DNA from: an uncultured Bacteroidales bacterium
Lineage (GTDB): Bacteria; Bacteroidota; Bacteroidia; Bacteroidales; FEN-979
DNA length: 64,000 nt
Assembly: GCA_903926565.1 (NCBI GenBank)
Contig: CAIYJU010000011.1
Span: forward strand, 1-64,000
Direction: 5' to 3'
The position numbers were made by a program, and so were the translations under genes. The notes below the pieces were generated by a model. That model had not been told where the DNA came from. It saw nothing but the letters and a program-made list of their open reading frames with translations, and did no database searches. Of the stretch, positions 8,782-17,271 are shown piece by piece (positions within the stretch are counted from its first letter, which is position 1; each line of letters begins with the position of its first letter).

Positions 8782-9186
8782 ATGAAATCAGCCTACATCA
8801 AATATCTCAGACACCTGTTGATCTTTTCTGCCATTCTTGGAATAATTGGCCTGGTAATCAGGTTTACACTTCCAAAGAGCTACCTGTCACCCGCATTCCC
8901 TTTTCTCCTGGTCTTTTTCATATCAACTTCACTGCTATCTTTCTACTACCTGCTTCTCTCCACGCAAAAAAGGTTTATTAAATTCGTCAACACCTACCTT
9001 TTGACCATCATCGTCAAACTATTCCTCTATGCCGGGGTAATGATTGCCTATGCATTTATCAACCGGTTTGATGCGATCCCATTTATGCTGGGCTTCTTCA
9101 TCCTCTACCTTTGTTACACCATTTTTGAAGCAGTCAGTATTGTTAAATACACCCAACCACAGGAGCCGGATTCCAAGGGCCGGTAA
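8782..9186 (+). CDS. Four-helix membrane protein of the atpZ neighbourhood, function unknown
   Basis: A 134-residue protein with about four hydrophobic segments (LLIFSAILGIIGLVIRF; FLLVFFISTSLLSFYYLLL; TYLLTIIVKLFLYAGVMIAYAF; FMLGFFILYLCYTIFEAV) and charged ends. In Bacteroidota a protein of this size and layout commonly sits between atpZ and atpB and may be an AtpI-like assembly factor; that is inferred from position and topology only. Here it ends the group, 33 bases before a pterin synthase. Confidence 0.7.
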   Translation: MKSAYIKYLRHLLIFSAILGIIGLVIRFTLPKSYLSPAFPFLLVFFISTSLLSFYYLLLSTQKRFIKFVNTYLLTIIVKLFLYAGVMIAYAFINRFDAIPFMLGFFILYLCYTIFEAVSIVKYTQPQEPDSKGR

Positions 9187-9193
9187 AAAAAGA

Positions 9194-9201
9194 TATCTTT
9201 G
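9194..9201 (+). promoter_or_regulatory. Bacteroidota -7 box for the PTPS gene
   Basis: TATCTTTG, 18 bases before the ATG at 9220. The ORF track's start at 9199 overlaps this box, which favours the ATG at 9220. Confidence 0.5.
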
Positions 9202-9219
9202 TGTACTAATTCTACCAAC

Positions 9220-9633
9220 ATGGTTTATATTACCCGCCGGGAACATTTTAGCGCAGCACATCGATTGTTTCTTCCGGATTACCAGAATGATGAGAATTTT
9301 GAAATTTTTGGCAAATGCTCCAATCCTAACTGGCACGGACATAATTACATCCTGTTTGTTACCGTAAAAGGTGAACCTGACCCGAAAACCGGGCTGATCA
9401 TCCATTTGCGGCATGTAAGCAAACTCATTGATGATAAAATCCTTAAAAAGGTCGATCATAAAAACCTGAACCTCGAAGTTGATTTCTTAGTCGGAAAAGT
9501 GCCGACCAGTGAAAATGTCGCGATTGGTATATGGAACGAACTGGAAGAAGATATCAGGAACCTGGGCGGCATCTTACATTGTGTACGCCTTGAACAATCA
9601 GAGAATAATATAATAGAATACTACGGTGAATAA
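9220..9633 (+). CDS. 6-pyruvoyl-tetrahydropterin synthase-like protein (PTPS-II type)
   Basis: A 137-residue protein of COG0720. Zinc ligands are visible in FSAAHRL and NWHGHNY. The catalytic Cys lies in CSNPNWHGH, that is C-x5-HGH, the spacing of the biopterin-forming PTPS-II group, as opposed to C-x3-HGH in QueD. The sequence also shares [11 protein letters not shown] and [10 protein letters not shown] with eukaryotic PTPS. The expected reaction is 7,8-dihydroneopterin triphosphate to 6-pyruvoyl-tetrahydropterin. GTP cyclohydrolase I, which makes its substrate, follows 17 bases later, so the pair forms a short pterin operon. A second, QueD-type paralogue is at 25.4 kb. No sepiapterin reductase is in the window, so the end product is unknown. 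Confidence 0.88.
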   Translation: MVYITRREHFSAAHRLFLPDYQNDENFEIFGKCSNPNWHGHNYILFVTVKGEPDPKTGLIIHLRHVSKLIDDKILKKVDHKNLNLEVDFLVGKVPTSENVAIGIWNELEEDIRNLGGILHCVRLEQSENNIIEYYGE

Positions 9634-9650
9634 ATTGTAAATTCAACCTC

Positions 9651-10265
9651 ATGGCAATTAAGAAGAAGCTTAACTACGAAAAAGTCGAAGAATTCAATCT
9701 GAATACCACTGACGAACTGGCAGTGCATTACAAGGAAATTCTTCGTCTCATCGGAGAAAACCCCGACAGGGAAGGGCTGGAGAAAACGCCGTTGCGTGTT
9801 GCGAAAGCAATTCAATTCCTCACACAGGGTTATTCCATGGATCCCAAAGAGATTCTGAGTTCTGCAAAGTTCAGGGAAGATTACCGGGAGATGGTGATCG
9901 TAAAAGACATTGAGATATACTCGCTTTGTGAACACCACATGGTTCCATTTATCGGAAAAGCACATGTGGCATATATCCCCGACAAATATATCACCGGGTT
10001 AAGCAAAATTGCCCGGGTGGTCGATATTTATGCCAGGCGCCTTCAGGTTCAGGAGCGCCTGACAATGCAAATCAAGGATGCCATCAATGACACGCTGAAA
10101 CCACTCGGGGTGGCGGTCGTAATTGAGGCACAACATTTGTGTATGGCCATGCGCGGAGTTCAAAAGCAAAACTCTGTCACAACGACATCTGATTTTGTCG
10201 GTGCATTTGAACGGGATAAAACCCGGGCGGAGTTTTTGCACCTTATCAGTACAAAACTGCATTAA
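9651..10265 (+). CDS. folE: GTP cyclohydrolase I
   Basis: The 204-residue enzyme converts GTP to 7,8-dihydroneopterin triphosphate, the entry step to folate, biopterin and queuosine. Motifs: [17 protein letters not shown], the zinc/catalytic [44 protein letters not shown], and [12 protein letters not shown] with the second zinc Cys. All zinc ligands of the Zn-dependent type IA enzyme are present. It follows the PTPS-II gene by 17 bases in the same direction. Confidence 0.98.
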   Translation: MAIKKKLNYEKVEEFNLNTTDELAVHYKEILRLIGENPDREGLEKTPLRVAKAIQFLTQGYSMDPKEILSSAKFREDYREMVIVKDIEIYSLCEHHMVPFIGKAHVAYIPDKYITGLSKIARVVDIYARRLQVQERLTMQIKDAINDTLKPLGVAVVIEAQHLCMAMRGVQKQNSVTTTSDFVGAFERDKTRAEFLHLISTKLH

Positions 10266-10282
10266 AAAACGATGCAGGCAAT

Positions 10283-10319
10283 GTAAACAATGACAACAAG
10301 GTAAACAATGCAAACAATG
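10283..10319 (+). repeat. Short direct repeats in the folE-BI-1 gap
   Basis: Three near-identical 10-base units (gtaaacaatg twice, gcaaacaatg once) lie in the 148-base gap after folE, two of them directly adjacent. The rest of the gap is A/T-rich with attaat-like words. No coding or RNA feature is evident. Confidence 0.7.
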
Positions 10320-10413
10320 TACAGGATGTCAATTTCATTTTTTCATTGTGCGCATTCATTCCATTGCATAAATTCATTAATTGACTAATTAATTAAAAAC
10401 GGAGGATTACAAA

Positions 10414-11151
10414 ATGTTTGAACAGACAAATAACAGAAGCTATATTAATGCCCAGGAAGGCACACAGGATGTGGCCGTAATGAAATCGTTTATGACACAG
10501 GTGTTTGGGTGGATGACCCTGGCCATGTTTGTAACGGCAGTAACTGCATATTGGTTCAGCTCATCCGAATCGCTGATGAGCAGTCTGAGAAATGTAGAAA
10601 CCGGTGGCATGACAGGCCTTGGCTGGATCGTGATGCTGGCACCGATCGGTTTTGTGTTGTTGATGTCGTTTGGATTTCAACGACTTTCACCTGCCGTTCT
10701 GACACTATTATTTATCTCCTTTTCAGTGCTGATGGGAATGAGTCTCAGTTTCATCCTGCTGGTTTATACTGCGGCCTCAGTATATAAGACTTTTGCAATT
10801 ACTGCTGCAATGTTTGGCATTATGGCAGTTACCGGGTACACAACCAAAACAGATCTGACCAAATTCGGCTCAATCATGATGATGGGTATGGTCGGGCTGA
10901 TGGTTGCCATGTTCGTGAATTTTTTCCTGAACAGCGGCACAATGGACTATATCATCAGTGTGATCGGTGTTTTAATTTTTACGGGACTTACCGCTTATGA
11001 TGTGCAGCGTCTTAAAAGGATGGGAGCAGGATCCGGTGAGTATGGTGCGGAAAATACAAGAAAACTCAGTATTCTCGGAGCGCTTACCCTTTATCTTGAT
11101 TTTATCAATTTATTTATGTTCCTGCTGAGATTCCTTGGCGACAGAAAATAG
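10414..11151 (+). CDS. Bax inhibitor-1/YccA family membrane protein
   Basis: A 245-residue protein with seven hydrophobic helices and the family's features: a soluble N-terminus (SYINAQEGTQDVAVMKSFMTQVFGW), LTAYDVQRLK in the sixth-helix region, and the C-terminal LGALTLYLDFINLFMFLLRFLG. BI-1/YccA proteins are proton-gated calcium-leak channels or modulators of membrane proteases such as FtsH. It follows a low-complexity gap, with gaggatta close to the ATG as a possible ribosome site. It is not obviously linked to its neighbours. Confidence 0.94.
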   Translation: MFEQTNNRSYINAQEGTQDVAVMKSFMTQVFGWMTLAMFVTAVTAYWFSSSESLMSSLRNVETGGMTGLGWIVMLAPIGFVLLMSFGFQRLSPAVLTLLFISFSVLMGMSLSFILLVYTAASVYKTFAITAAMFGIMAVTGYTTKTDLTKFGSIMMMGMVGLMVAMFVNFFLNSGTMDYIISVIGVLIFTGLTAYDVQRLKRMGAGSGEYGAENTRKLSILGALTLYLDFINLFMFLLRFLGDRK

Positions 11152-11207
11152 ACCGGGATATAGCGGGTCACAAAACAGCAAAAATTTCACCATTTATTTT
11201 TCAGATC

Positions 11208-12098
11208 ATGAAGGCATACGTTTTTCCCGGGCAGGGCGCCCAATTTGTTGGTATGGGTAAAGACCTGTACGATAATTCTTCAATGGCAAAGGAGATGTTT
11301 GAAAAAGCCAATGAAATTCTCGGATTCCGGATTACCGACCTGATGTTTTCAGGAACAGATGAAGATCTCCGTCAGACAAAGGTAACCCAGCCTGCCATTT
11401 TTCTGCACTCAGTTATCCTGGCTGCCACGCTTGGCAACGATTTTAAACCAGACATGGTGGCCGGCCATTCACTTGGTGAATTCTCAGCACTTGTAGCCAG
11501 CAAGGCTTTGTCATTTGAAGACGGGCTGAGGCTGGTTTCTGCACGTGCACAGGCCATGCAGAAAGCATGTGAAAAAGAGCCTTCAACCATGGCCGCCATC
11601 CTTGGTCTTGATGATGCCAGGGTTGAAGAAATATGCAAATCTATCGAAGACGTTGTTGTACCGGCAAACTATAATTCTCCCGGACAACTTGTCATCTCCG
11701 GAAGTGTCAGGGGTATCGATATTGCCTGCCAACAGCTTAAAGCCGCCGGTGCCCGCAGGGCACTGCCACTCAAGGTAGGCGGAGCATTTCATTCTCCCCT
11801 GATGGAACCGGCACGTGTTGAACTTGCGGAGGCCATCAATGCAACTGAAATCAAAACTCCTATTTGCCCGATTTACCAGAATGCAACAGCCCTTCGGGTG
11901 ACAGATCCGGCACAGATCAAGCAAAACCTCATTGACCAGCTGACTGCGCCCGTTTTATGGACACAGATGGTGCAACACATGATCGCCGATGGTGCTGATA
12001 ATTTTGTGGAAGTAGGCCCCGGGAATGTTTTGCAGGGATTGATTTTAAAAATCGGCCAGGTAGAGACGACGCATGCGTCGTCTCATATCGTAGAATAA
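11208..12098 (+). CDS. fabD: Malonyl-CoA:ACP transacylase with repeat-derived tail
   Basis: The 296-residue enzyme loads malonate onto acyl carrier protein for fatty-acid synthesis. It shows the N-terminal FPGQGAQFVGMG, the nucleophile elbow GHSLGEFSAL, the malonate-binding Arg in SARAQAMQKACE, and the catalytic His in GGAFHSPLM. The normal end of the protein is near LQGLILKIGQV; the last codons (ETTHASSHIVE) are read through a 22-bp perfect palindrome that belongs to the downstream repeat element, so the native C-terminus has probably been replaced. The core is intact and the enzyme should be active. Confidence 0.96.
   Translation: MKAYVFPGQGAQFVGMGKDLYDNSSMAKEMFEKANEILGFRITDLMFSGTDEDLRQTKVTQPAIFLHSVILAATLGNDFKPDMVAGHSLGEFSALVASKALSFEDGLRLVSARAQAMQKACEKEPSTMAAILGLDDARVEEICKSIEDVVVPANYNSPGQLVISGSVRGIDIACQQLKAAGARRALPLKVGGAFHSPLMEPARVELAEAINATEIKTPICPIYQNATALRVTDPAQIKQNLIDQLTAPVLWTQMVQHMIADGADNFVEVGPGNVLQGLILKIGQVETTHASSHIVE
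12063..12084. repeat. 22-bp perfect palindrome inside the fabD 3' end
   Basis: The half-site gagacgacgca is followed by its exact reverse complement. It encodes the last residues of FabD and resembles the palindrome that ends the tandem array 100 bases on (gggacgccgca half-site). Both have the form of the short mobile palindromes scattered in Bacteroidota intergenic DNA. Confidence 0.85.
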
Positions 12099-12104
12099 AA
12101 TTAC

Positions 12105-12211
12105 ATGCACCGGGGGACGCCGCATGCACCCGGGGACGCCGCATGCACCCGGGGACGCCGCATGCACCCGGGGACGCCGCATGCACCCGGGGACGCCGCA
12201 TGCGGCGTCCC
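12105..12211. repeat. Tandem array of five 19-bp units closed by a palindrome
   Basis: Five contiguous copies of atgcacccggggacgccgc occupy 12105-12199; the first differs by one base. The array runs directly into a 22-bp perfect palindrome (12190-12211), so the repeat unit is a partial copy of the palindrome's arm plus a short spacer. It lies between fabD and the convergent rfbB. It could form strong hairpins in RNA from either strand. The minus-strand ORF 11929-12201 is an artefact of this repeat. Confidence 0.92.
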
Positions 12212-12223
12212 TACGAGAATTGA

Positions 12224-13273
12224 TTACCGTTTTGTGTATTGATTATCGTAATATTTCTGATAATCGCCGGTGATCACGTTTTTCATCCATTCATCGTTGG
12301 AGAGGTACCAATCCACCGTTTTTTCAAGTCCTTCCTCGAACTGCAGGCTTGGTTTCCATCCCAGTTCATTTTGAATTTTGGAGGAATCAATGGCATACCG
12401 TAAATCATGTCCGGCACGGTCTTTCACATAGGTAATGAGGTTTTCTGAAGTGCCGGCCGACCGTTTCAGTTTCTGATTCATGATCTTGCAAAGCAGCAGG
12501 ATCAGATCGATGTTTTTCCACTCATTATGCCCGCCGATGTTATAGGTTTCAGCAATTTTACCTTTATGATAGATCAGGTCGATGGCATTGGCATGATCTT
12601 CAACATACAACCAGTCCCGGATATTTTCTCCTTTGCCATAAACAGGCACCAGTTTATTGGTTTTTATGTTGTTTATTGCCAGAGGGATCAGTTTTTCAGG
12701 AAACTGAAAGGGCCCGTAGTTGTTTGAACAGTTGGAAATCACCGCAGGCAAGCCATAGGTATGATTGTATGCCCTTACAAGATGGTCGGAGCTTGCCTTT
12801 GAAGCAGAATAGGGGCTTCGCGGATCATAAGCCGTATTTTCATAGAAAAACCCGGTTGCCCCGAGGGAACCATAAACCTCGTCGGTGGAGATGTGATAGA
12901 ATCTCTTGTCAGTAAAATCCTCCCAAACCGCACGGGCGGCATTCAAAAGGTTTACTGTTCCAAGGATATTTGAATAGATAAACTCCATCGGGCTGCTGAT
13001 GGACCGGTCAACATGCGATTCAGCGGCAAGGTGAATCACGCCGTCGAACCGGTATTTTTTAAAGAGCGCCTTCATCAGTTCACCGGCAGTAATATCCGCT
13101 TTGACAAATTCATAATTGGGCTCCTTTTCGATGTCGCGCAGATTGGCCAGATTGCCTGCATAGGTCAGGTTGTCCAGATTCACAATTTTGTATTCAGGAT
13201 ATTTCTTTACAAACCTTCGAACAACATGGGAGCCAATAAATCCTGCTCCACCCGTGATTAAAATCGTTTTCAT
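12224..13273 (-). CDS. rfbB: dTDP-glucose 4,6-dehydratase
   Basis: A 349-residue extended short-chain dehydrogenase. It has the NAD loop GGAGFIGSHVVRRF, the active-site STDEVYGSLG and YSASKASSD (YxxxK), and HLAAESHVDRS typical of RmlB/RfbB. The enzyme forms dTDP-4-keto-6-deoxyglucose for deoxysugars of surface polysaccharide. It is the last gene of a minus-strand nucleotide-sugar group (wbpE, wbpD, wbpB, galE, rfbB). The other rml genes are not in the window. Confidence 0.97.
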   Translation of the reverse strand: MKTILITGGAGFIGSHVVRRFVKKYPEYKIVNLDNLTYAGNLANLRDIEKEPNYEFVKADITAGELMKALFKKYRFDGVIHLAAESHVDRSISSPMEFIYSNILGTVNLLNAARAVWEDFTDKRFYHISTDEVYGSLGATGFFYENTAYDPRSPYSASKASSDHLVRAYNHTYGLPAVISNCSNNYGPFQFPEKLIPLAINNIKTNKLVPVYGKGENIRDWLYVEDHANAIDLIYHKGKIAETYNIGGHNEWKNIDLILLLCKIMNQKLKRSAGTSENLITYVKDRAGHDLRYAIDSSKIQNELGWKPSLQFEEGLEKTVDWYLSNDEWMKNVITGDYQKYYDNQYTKR

Positions 13274-13298
13274 ATTTCAGTTTTTCTGACTAATAAAA

Positions 13299-13338
13299 CA
13301 CTATTCTTCTATTTGACTATTTTATTATTTTATTATTT
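13299..13338. repeat. A/T-rich simple repeats between galE and rfbB
   Basis: Overlapping ctattt and ttatta words (tattttattattttattat) fill most of the 59-base gap. No terminator-like stem is seen. Confidence 0.5.
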
Positions 13339-14352
13339 CCTATTTGCAAGGGCCAATTCCCATTTCCATGCAGACTCTGTCATTTCATCCAGGCTTTTTT
13401 CTGCCTTCCACCCCAACTCCCGGTTTGCGAATTCTGTATCAGCCCATACCTTGACGATATCGCCCGCCCTGCGCTCCTTGATTTCATAATTTAATTTGAC
13501 GCCAGAGGTGCGTTCAAATGATTTAATAACTTCCAGGACAGACAAACCATTCCCGGTTCCCAGGTTAAAGATTTCAACATTTTGCCTGCATATGCCACCG
13601 GTTAACCGTTCTACCGCAACAACATGGGCTTTTGCCAGGTCGACCACGTGAATATAATCGCGGATAGCGGTTCCATCCGGGGTTTCATAGTCGTCGCCCC
13701 AAACTCTTAAGAACGGCCGCTTACCAATGGCAGTCTGCGTGATGTAAGGCATAAGGCAATTAGGCACACCCAGCGGGAGTTCGCCGATAAAAGCTGTTTC
13801 GTGGGCCCCGATCGGGTTAAAATATCTCAGCAGGACCCCCCTGATGTTGGCAGTGAGGCTTGTATCTGTAATGATCTCTTCACAAATTTGTTTTGTATTT
13901 CCATACGGTGAGACTGCCTTTTGAACCGGGGTATCTTCCCTGGCAGGAAGTTGTTCCGGTTGTCCGTAAACGGTGCAGGAGGAGGAAAACACAATATCCC
14001 GGATGTTGTTTTCGACCATTCCCTGCAGGATATTCACCAGCGACAGCAAATTATTGTGGTAGTATTTCAGGGGATTTTCAACGGACTCGCCAACAGCCTT
14101 GAAGGCGGCAAAATGAATAACCGCACTGATATCGCTGTGCAACTTGAAGAATGCTGATGTTATCACAGGATCTGTGAGGTCGAACTTTTCGAAAAGCGGC
14201 TTTTTCCCGGATATTTTTGCAATATTATCGAGAACGTCAATTGTTGAATTGGAGAGGTTGTCCACAATAATAACTTCGAACCCTTTGGCCTGAAGCTCAA
14301 CTACCGTATGCGAACCAATGTAACCAGTACCTCCGGTAACTAAAATTTTCAT
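13333..14352 (-). CDS. galE: UDP-glucose 4-epimerase
   Basis: A 339-residue GalE: GGTGYIGSHTVVEL at the N-terminus, HFAAFKAVGESVENPL, SSSCTVYG, and the catalytic YGNTK (YxxxK). It interconverts UDP-glucose and UDP-galactose, and possibly the N-acetyl forms. It lies 59 bases upstream of rfbB and 83 bases downstream of the wbpB stop, on the same strand. Confidence 0.96.
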   Translation of the reverse strand: MKILVTGGTGYIGSHTVVELQAKGFEVIIVDNLSNSTIDVLDNIAKISGKKPLFEKFDLTDPVITSAFFKLHSDISAVIHFAAFKAVGESVENPLKYYHNNLLSLVNILQGMVENNIRDIVFSSSCTVYGQPEQLPAREDTPVQKAVSPYGNTKQICEEIITDTSLTANIRGVLLRYFNPIGAHETAFIGELPLGVPNCLMPYITQTAIGKRPFLRVWGDDYETPDGTAIRDYIHVVDLAKAHVVAVERLTGGICRQNVEIFNLGTGNGLSVLEVIKSFERTSGVKLNYEIKERRAGDIVKVWADTEFANRELGWKAEKSLDEMTESAWKWELALANRK

Positions 14353-14435
14353 AAAAAAAAGTTGAAGTTATTAAAACCGAGCCAAGTTAGTAAATATCCT
14401 GAAAAGAACAACAAATTGACGACCAGAACAATTTC

Positions 14436-15434
14436 TTACTGCAAATTCCTGGAAATGGCCTTTAATATTGGATGGTAATCACCTGTTAAACCAATAGGCT
14501 GACTATTCCGGATGTTGTAAACAATATTGATGCTCTGCCTTGCATCCTGCAGACCAAATCCACGGCCGGCAATAATTTCGCGGTATACCTCTGTATGAAG
14601 GTCAGTGAATCCGTCGCTGAACTCAATCTCATGGTCTCCCATAAGAAGCGATCTGTAGGTTCTCTTGCCTGTTTTCCTCACCTCTTCAGGAATGTCATTA
14701 TAATCAATACTTAAAAACCAACGGACCCTGGCATGTTCAAGCAGCAACAGTCCACTGGCCTTATGATCATCCAGAACATGGACGATGTTATCGTTCATCT
14801 TTCCAAAAACCCAGGTTAGCATGTCAAAAAAATGAACCCCGATGTTGGTGGCAATCCCTCCTGATTTGGACACATCGCCCTTCCAGGAGCGGTAGTACCA
14901 GTTTCCGCGGGAGGTGATATAGGTAAGGTCAAGATCATAAACTTTGTTTTTTGGCCCCTTTTGAACCTTTTCTCGTAAGGCAATGATGGCAGGATGGAGT
15001 CTCAGCTGTAAAACCGTAAAGACCTTTTTTCCGCATTCAGCTTCAATTTTACTGAGTGCTTCGAGGTTCCACGGGTTGAGTACAATGGGTTTTTCGCAAA
15101 TGGCATGGGCATCGTTGCGTAATGCCAGGCGTATATGCGAATCGTGCATGTAATTCGGTGAACAGATACTTACATAATCAACCTTCAAATCAACCAGCTG
15201 CTTTTTTGAACTGGCAAGGCGACGCAGCTTGTCGAGGTGTCTGTCAAAACGCTCCGGCTCAATGAAGAAATCAGCGTGAGGAAAATAACTGTCCATCACC
15301 CCAACGCCATCATATGGATCCAGTGCACATACAAGCTGATTGCCCGTATCCTTGATTGCCTTCATGTGCCGTGGGGCAATATAGCCTGCAGCGCCGATCA
15401 GCGCGAAATTAACGGGTCCCTGTTGTTTATTCAT
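14436..15434 (-). CDS. wbpB: Gfo/Idh/MocA oxidoreductase, WbpB/WlbA-like
   Basis: A 332-residue NAD-dependent dehydrogenase. The N-terminus NFALIGAAGYIAPRHMKAI is characteristic of WlbA/WbpB, and CEKPIVLNPWNLEAL is the conserved EKP region. WbpB oxidises C3 of UDP-GlcNAc-uronic acid, giving the 3-keto sugar used by the WbpE aminotransferase. The two downstream pathway partners (WbpE, WbpD) are its immediate neighbours, which secures the assignment. The UDP-GlcNAc 6-dehydrogenase (WbpA) and any C2 epimerase (WbpI) are not in the window. Confidence 0.92.
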   Translation of the reverse strand: MNKQQGPVNFALIGAAGYIAPRHMKAIKDTGNQLVCALDPYDGVGVMDSYFPHADFFIEPERFDRHLDKLRRLASSKKQLVDLKVDYVSICSPNYMHDSHIRLALRNDAHAICEKPIVLNPWNLEALSKIEAECGKKVFTVLQLRLHPAIIALREKVQKGPKNKVYDLDLTYITSRGNWYYRSWKGDVSKSGGIATNIGVHFFDMLTWVFGKMNDNIVHVLDDHKASGLLLLEHARVRWFLSIDYNDIPEEVRKTGKRTYRSLLMGDHEIEFSDGFTDLHTEVYREIIAGRGFGLQDARQSINIVYNIRNSQPIGLTGDYHPILKAISRNLQ

Positions 15435-15443
15435 TGGATTTTC

Positions 15444-16022
15444 TCAAAGTTTAATCACTTTTCCTTCTTTTGTAAGCTCATATTTTTCATGGCTTTCCGG
15501 ACAGACTGCAACCCCTGTTTCATCAAAATGAAGCCGATGGCCATATTCGCTCATCCATCCCACATGGCGGCCGGGGTTTCCAACAATCAATGCAAATGCA
15601 GGAACATCTTTGGTAACAACTGCGCCAGCGCCAATAAAGGCGAATTCGCCAATCTCATTACCACAAACAATGGTGGCATTGGCGCCAATTGATGCGCCCC
15701 GCCTGACCTGCGTTGCCTGGTATTGGTCTTTCCTCAAGATATGACTTCGCGGGTTTATCACGTTGGTAAAAACCATGGACGGCCCGAGAAACACGTCATC
15801 CCCGCAGATTACACCAGTATAAATAGAGACATTATTCTGTACTTTGACATTTCTGCCAAGGACTACATCAGGGGAGATCACAACATTTTGTCCGAGATTG
15901 CAATTTTCACCTATCACACATCCTGTCATGATGTGTGTGAAATGCCATATTTTTGTCCCTTTTCCTATCTTACAGCCATCGTCGATGATTGCTGATTCGT
16001 GGGCATAGTATTCTTTTTCCAT
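15444..16022 (-). CDS. wbpD: Hexapeptide-repeat N-acetyltransferase, WbpD/WlbB-like
   Basis: A 192-residue left-handed beta-helix acetyltransferase. The N-terminus [27 protein letters not shown] matches WbpD/WlbB, which acetylates the 3-amino group of UDP-2-acetamido-3-amino-glucuronic acid. Hexapeptide turns such as [23 protein letters not shown] are plain. The ATG at 16022 is preferred to the TTG at 16028 in the ORF track because it sits 2 bases after the wbpE stop and begins [10 protein letters not shown]. It forms a tight operon between wbpE and wbpB. Confidence 0.93.
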   Translation of the reverse strand: MEKEYYAHESAIIDDGCKIGKGTKIWHFTHIMTGCVIGENCNLGQNVVISPDVVLGRNVKVQNNVSIYTGVICGDDVFLGPSMVFTNVINPRSHILRKDQYQATQVRRGASIGANATIVCGNEIGEFAFIGAGAVVTKDVPAFALIVGNPGRHVGWMSEYGHRLHFDETGVAVCPESHEKYELTKEGKVIKL

Positions 16023-16024
16023 AA

Positions 16025-17155
16025 TCAATGTTTGAAAAATTGAAGAACACTGCCGGTGATATACGACAATTGATCCTCCTCCAACTCAGTATGCATTGGC
16101 AGGGAGAAGACTGTTTCAGAGAGATGTTCGGTAACAGGAAAATCCCCTGGCTTATAACGAGGATCAAGGTAGGCTTTTTGCATGTGCAGGGGCACAGGAT
16201 AGTAAATCATGGCAGGGATTTCCTTTGCAGTAAGATACTCGATGAGTGCCTTCCTGTCAACATTTTGTGTTACCAGGGTGTACTGATGAAACACATGGGT
16301 TGACTTGCCGTATCGTGCCGGTGTTTTCAGGTTGGGATGATTTTCGAATGCCTTGTCATAAAAATCTGCAGCAGCGCGACGTTTGGCGGCATACTCATCA
16401 AGATGGGCCAGTTTTACGTTGAGAATCGCTGCCTGGATGCTATCGAGACGGGAATTGACGCCAACATAATCATGGTAGTACCGAACAGTCATCCCATGGT
16501 TTACAACGACACGCATCTGCTTGGCGAGTTCATCATCATTCGTAAAGATGGCTCCGCCGTCTCCGTAACATCCAAGGTTTTTGGATGGAAAAAACGAGGT
16601 ACAGCCGATATGTCCGATGGAGCCTGCCTTTTTTCTGAGACCATCATTGAAAATATAATCTGACCCGATCGCCTGGCAATTGTCTTCTATGACATATAAA
16701 TGGTGTTTTTCAGCAATTTCCATGATCTCCTCCATCGGGGCTGTTTGTCCAAAAAGGTGAACCGGTACGATGGCCCTGGTTTTAGGAGTGATGGCACGTT
16801 CAATGGCCTTTGGGTCGATGTTGAAAGTATCGGGATCAACATCAACCAAAACCGGTGTTAGCTGAAGCAATGCGATCACTTCGGCGGTGGCAATAAAGGT
16901 AAAGGAAGTGGTGATCACTTCGTCGCCAGGCTTTAGGTTTAAAGCCATCATGGCAACCTGGAGGGCATCAGTGCCATTTGCACAGGGAATAACATGCTTC
17001 ACACCAAGGTATTGTTCCAGGTTCTTCTGAAATAATTGAACTGCCGGGCCATTGATAAAAGCACAGGAATCAATTACATCCTGTATTCCCTTGTCAATTT
17101 CAGTTTTGATGCTGAGGTACTGACTGCGCAAGTCGACCATCTGGAGTTTCTTCAT
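16025..17155 (-). CDS. wbpE: DegT/DnrJ/EryC1-type aminotransferase, WbpE/WlbC-like
   Basis: A 376-residue PLP-dependent sugar aminotransferase. The N-terminus [20 protein letters not shown] and the PLP-Lys segment [16 protein letters not shown] are diagnostic. With WbpB and WbpD it makes UDP-2,3-diacetamido-2,3-dideoxy-glucuronic acid. In Porphyromonas gingivalis the WbpE homologue PorR and the Wbp pathway are needed for the lipopolysaccharide that anchors T9SS cargo, so this operon may serve the same purpose here; that is inference from T9SS genes in the window. It leads the minus-strand sugar operon, 39 bases after a -7 box. Confidence 0.94.
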   Translation of the reverse strand: MKKLQMVDLRSQYLSIKTEIDKGIQDVIDSCAFINGPAVQLFQKNLEQYLGVKHVIPCANGTDALQVAMMALNLKPGDEVITTSFTFIATAEVIALLQLTPVLVDVDPDTFNIDPKAIERAITPKTRAIVPVHLFGQTAPMEEIMEIAEKHHLYVIEDNCQAIGSDYIFNDGLRKKAGSIGHIGCTSFFPSKNLGCYGDGGAIFTNDDELAKQMRVVVNHGMTVRYYHDYVGVNSRLDSIQAAILNVKLAHLDEYAAKRRAAADFYDKAFENHPNLKTPARYGKSTHVFHQYTLVTQNVDRKALIEYLTAKEIPAMIYYPVPLHMQKAYLDPRYKPGDFPVTEHLSETVFSLPMHTELEEDQLSYITGSVLQFFKH

Positions 17156-17193
17156 CGGAAATCAGTTTATTTTAGTTTGCATTAAAATTAGCG

Positions 17194-17201
17194 CAAAGTT
17201 A
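17194..17201 (-). promoter_or_regulatory. Bacteroidota -7 box for wbpE operon
   Basis: On the minus strand the bases read TAACTTTG (TAnnTTTG), 38 bases before the wbpE ATG at 17155. It is back-to-back with the elbB promoter 27 bases away. Confidence 0.5.
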
Positions 17202-17227
17202 AGTAATTTCCGAATGGACGATTTATA

Positions 17228-17235
17228 TAACTTTG
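17228..17235 (+). promoter_or_regulatory. Bacteroidota -7 box for elbB
   Basis: TAACTTTG, 36 bases before the elbB ATG at 17272. The ORF track's earlier start at 17233 overlaps it and is unlikely. Confidence 0.5.
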
Positions 17236-17271
17236 TCCAATGCAAGATCACACAATTTTATTCTGCCCGCT

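Noticed and set aside
12105-12199. Short regular repeats suggesting a CRISPR array
   Set aside because: The 19-bp units are directly contiguous with no unique spacers, and no cas gene is nearby; it is a tandem array built from a palindrome.
11929-12201. 90-residue minus-strand ORF with MRRPRVHAASPGAC repeats
   Set aside because: It is the translation of the tandem DNA repeat and overlaps the 3' end of fabD; no start signal or conserved sequence.
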